From NCBI GenBank assembly GCA_031459235.1, contig JAVKIY010000106.1:1-5324 (forward strand): DNA of 5,324 nt. The letters run 5' to 3'. The DNA is from Fervidifonticultor_A tertius. Its GTDB lineage: Bacteria > Sysuimicrobiota > Sysuimicrobiia > Sysuimicrobiales > Humicultoraceae. The notes below the pieces were generated by a model. The model searched no databases. It worked only from the letters and a program-made list of their open reading frames with translations, and had not been told where the DNA came from. Both the position numbers and the translations under genes were made by a program. Each line of letters opens with the position of its first letter. The first letter of the stretch is position 1. This document shows positions 4,859 to 5,324 of the stretch, in pieces.

Positions 4859-5242
4859 GTGGGCGAGCCATTTGCGGCGGTCCCGGGGCTGAGGTTCGAC
4901 GCCGCGCCGGTGACATTCATCGTCTGGGTGCGGAGCACGTGCCGCTATTGCACGGAGAGCATGGGGTTCTACCGGCGGCTCGTGGCCGGCTCCCGGCGCG
5001 CGCGGGTGGTGGTCTTGGGCGCCGAGCCGGTGGAGACACTGAGGGGCTACCTCGACGAGCACGGCGTCGTGCCGGACGCGGTGGTGTCGGTCGGCGCGGC
5101 GGCGGTGAGGCTGCCGGTGACGCCGATGCTGGTGCTGGTGGACTCGGGCGGTGTCGTGCGGAAGGTCTGGCGCGGCAAGCTCACGAGCGAGGCGGAGCAG
5201 GAGGGGTTCGAGAGCTTGACGGGCGCCGAAGCGCCACGGTGA
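4859..5242 (+). CDS. Thioredoxin-fold (TlpA-like) protein, N-terminus lost
   Basis: The product reads 127 residues from GTG 4859. It has a beta-strand VTFIVWVRS, the redox motif CRYC (28-31) followed by TESMGFYRRL, and a TP pair (88-89) in the position of the thioredoxin cis-proline, then MLVLVDSGGVVRKVWRGKL, the usual closing hairpin. It should catalyse thiol-disulfide exchange. The homologous frame extends upstream (APPSYEVGEP), so the body starts before GTG 4859. Relatives of this type normally carry an N-terminal signal or membrane anchor, and none is present here; the receiver fragment sits in its place. GTG 4859 has no clear Shine-Dalgarno. Expression may depend on the promoter at 4451, re-initiation, or a frame-restored fusion. 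Without an export signal it would be cytoplasmic. The Cys-rich exported protein upstream would be a natural substrate for an exported version, but that is speculation. Confidence 0.75.
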   Translation: MGEPFAAVPGLRFDAAPVTFIVWVRSTCRYCTESMGFYRRLVAGSRRARVVVLGAEPVETLRGYLDEHGVVPDAVVSVGAAAVRLPVTPMLVLVDSGGVVRKVWRGKLTSEAEQEGFESLTGAEAPR

Positions 5243-5296
5243 GGTCGGGGCCGCGAGCGAAGAGCGGACTCTCGCCACTCGGCCTGAACAGGGGGG

Positions 5297-5324
5297 GTGA
5301 AGCACGAAAGGGCTGAAGTTACTG
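5297..5324 (+). CDS. Possible start of a further gene at the window edge
   Basis: After the thioredoxin-like stop there are 54 bp, ending in a run of seven G and a GTG at 5297 that opens a frame (VKHERAEVT) to the window edge. The G-run is too close to that GTG to be a well-spaced Shine-Dalgarno. The sequence is too short to identify. Confidence 0.15.

Noticed and set aside
1..5324. CRISPR array or retron-type system
   Set aside because: No regularly spaced repeats with unique spacers, no reverse transcriptase or Cas motifs; the only short tandem array is the GCGAG repeat.

Overview
This is a very GC-rich window in which all real genes that I can support lie on the + strand. Composition and gene content (multi-copy receiver-domain regulators, secreted proteins built from carboxypeptidase-regulatory-like modules, small Cys-rich exported proteins, a TlpA-like thioredoxin-fold protein with a CRYC motif) resemble Acidobacteriota, perhaps class Vicinamibacteria. 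That placement rests on gene style only and is tentative.

Layout. Positions 1-222 hold at most the tail of an unrecognised gene and a 7-bp hairpin. A well-formed sigma70-type promoter (TTGACC, 17-bp spacer, TAGCAT; 237-265) and a strong Shine-Dalgarno lead into a response-regulator receiver protein (GTG 295). A complete receiver domain is followed by a pentanucleotide tandem repeat (six GCGAG units, 971-1000). Beyond it the continuing frame looks like nonsense, while an AraC-type DNA-binding protein is encoded in another frame (ATG 1011 to 1577). Loss of one repeat unit would join the two into a single 425-residue receiver-AraC regulator. After a 126-bp gap come a 766-residue secreted protein with at least four, probably five, beta-sandwich-like modules (1704-4004) and, 33 bp later, a 99-residue exported protein with ten cysteines (4038-4337). 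These two probably form an operon.

At 4437-4830 the promoter, leader, start codon and first part of the receiver gene recur as a direct repeat of 223-554. This second copy is cut off after the second receiver beta-strand and joined to the body of a thioredoxin-fold gene (stop at 5242) that appears to have lost its own N-terminus. One extra base (about 4822) puts the two parts in different frames; without it they would form a 243-residue chimera. The extra base is either a real inactivating indel or a sequence error.

Reading of the whole: two copies of a promoter-plus-N-terminus cassette bracket a regulator and a secreted-protein operon. The cassette drives a receiver/AraC regulator in one place and a truncated receiver fused to a redox protein in the other. 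The most notable points are the repeated cassette, the near-miss fusion, and the pentamer repeat placed exactly where the regulator's sensor and output halves lose frame.
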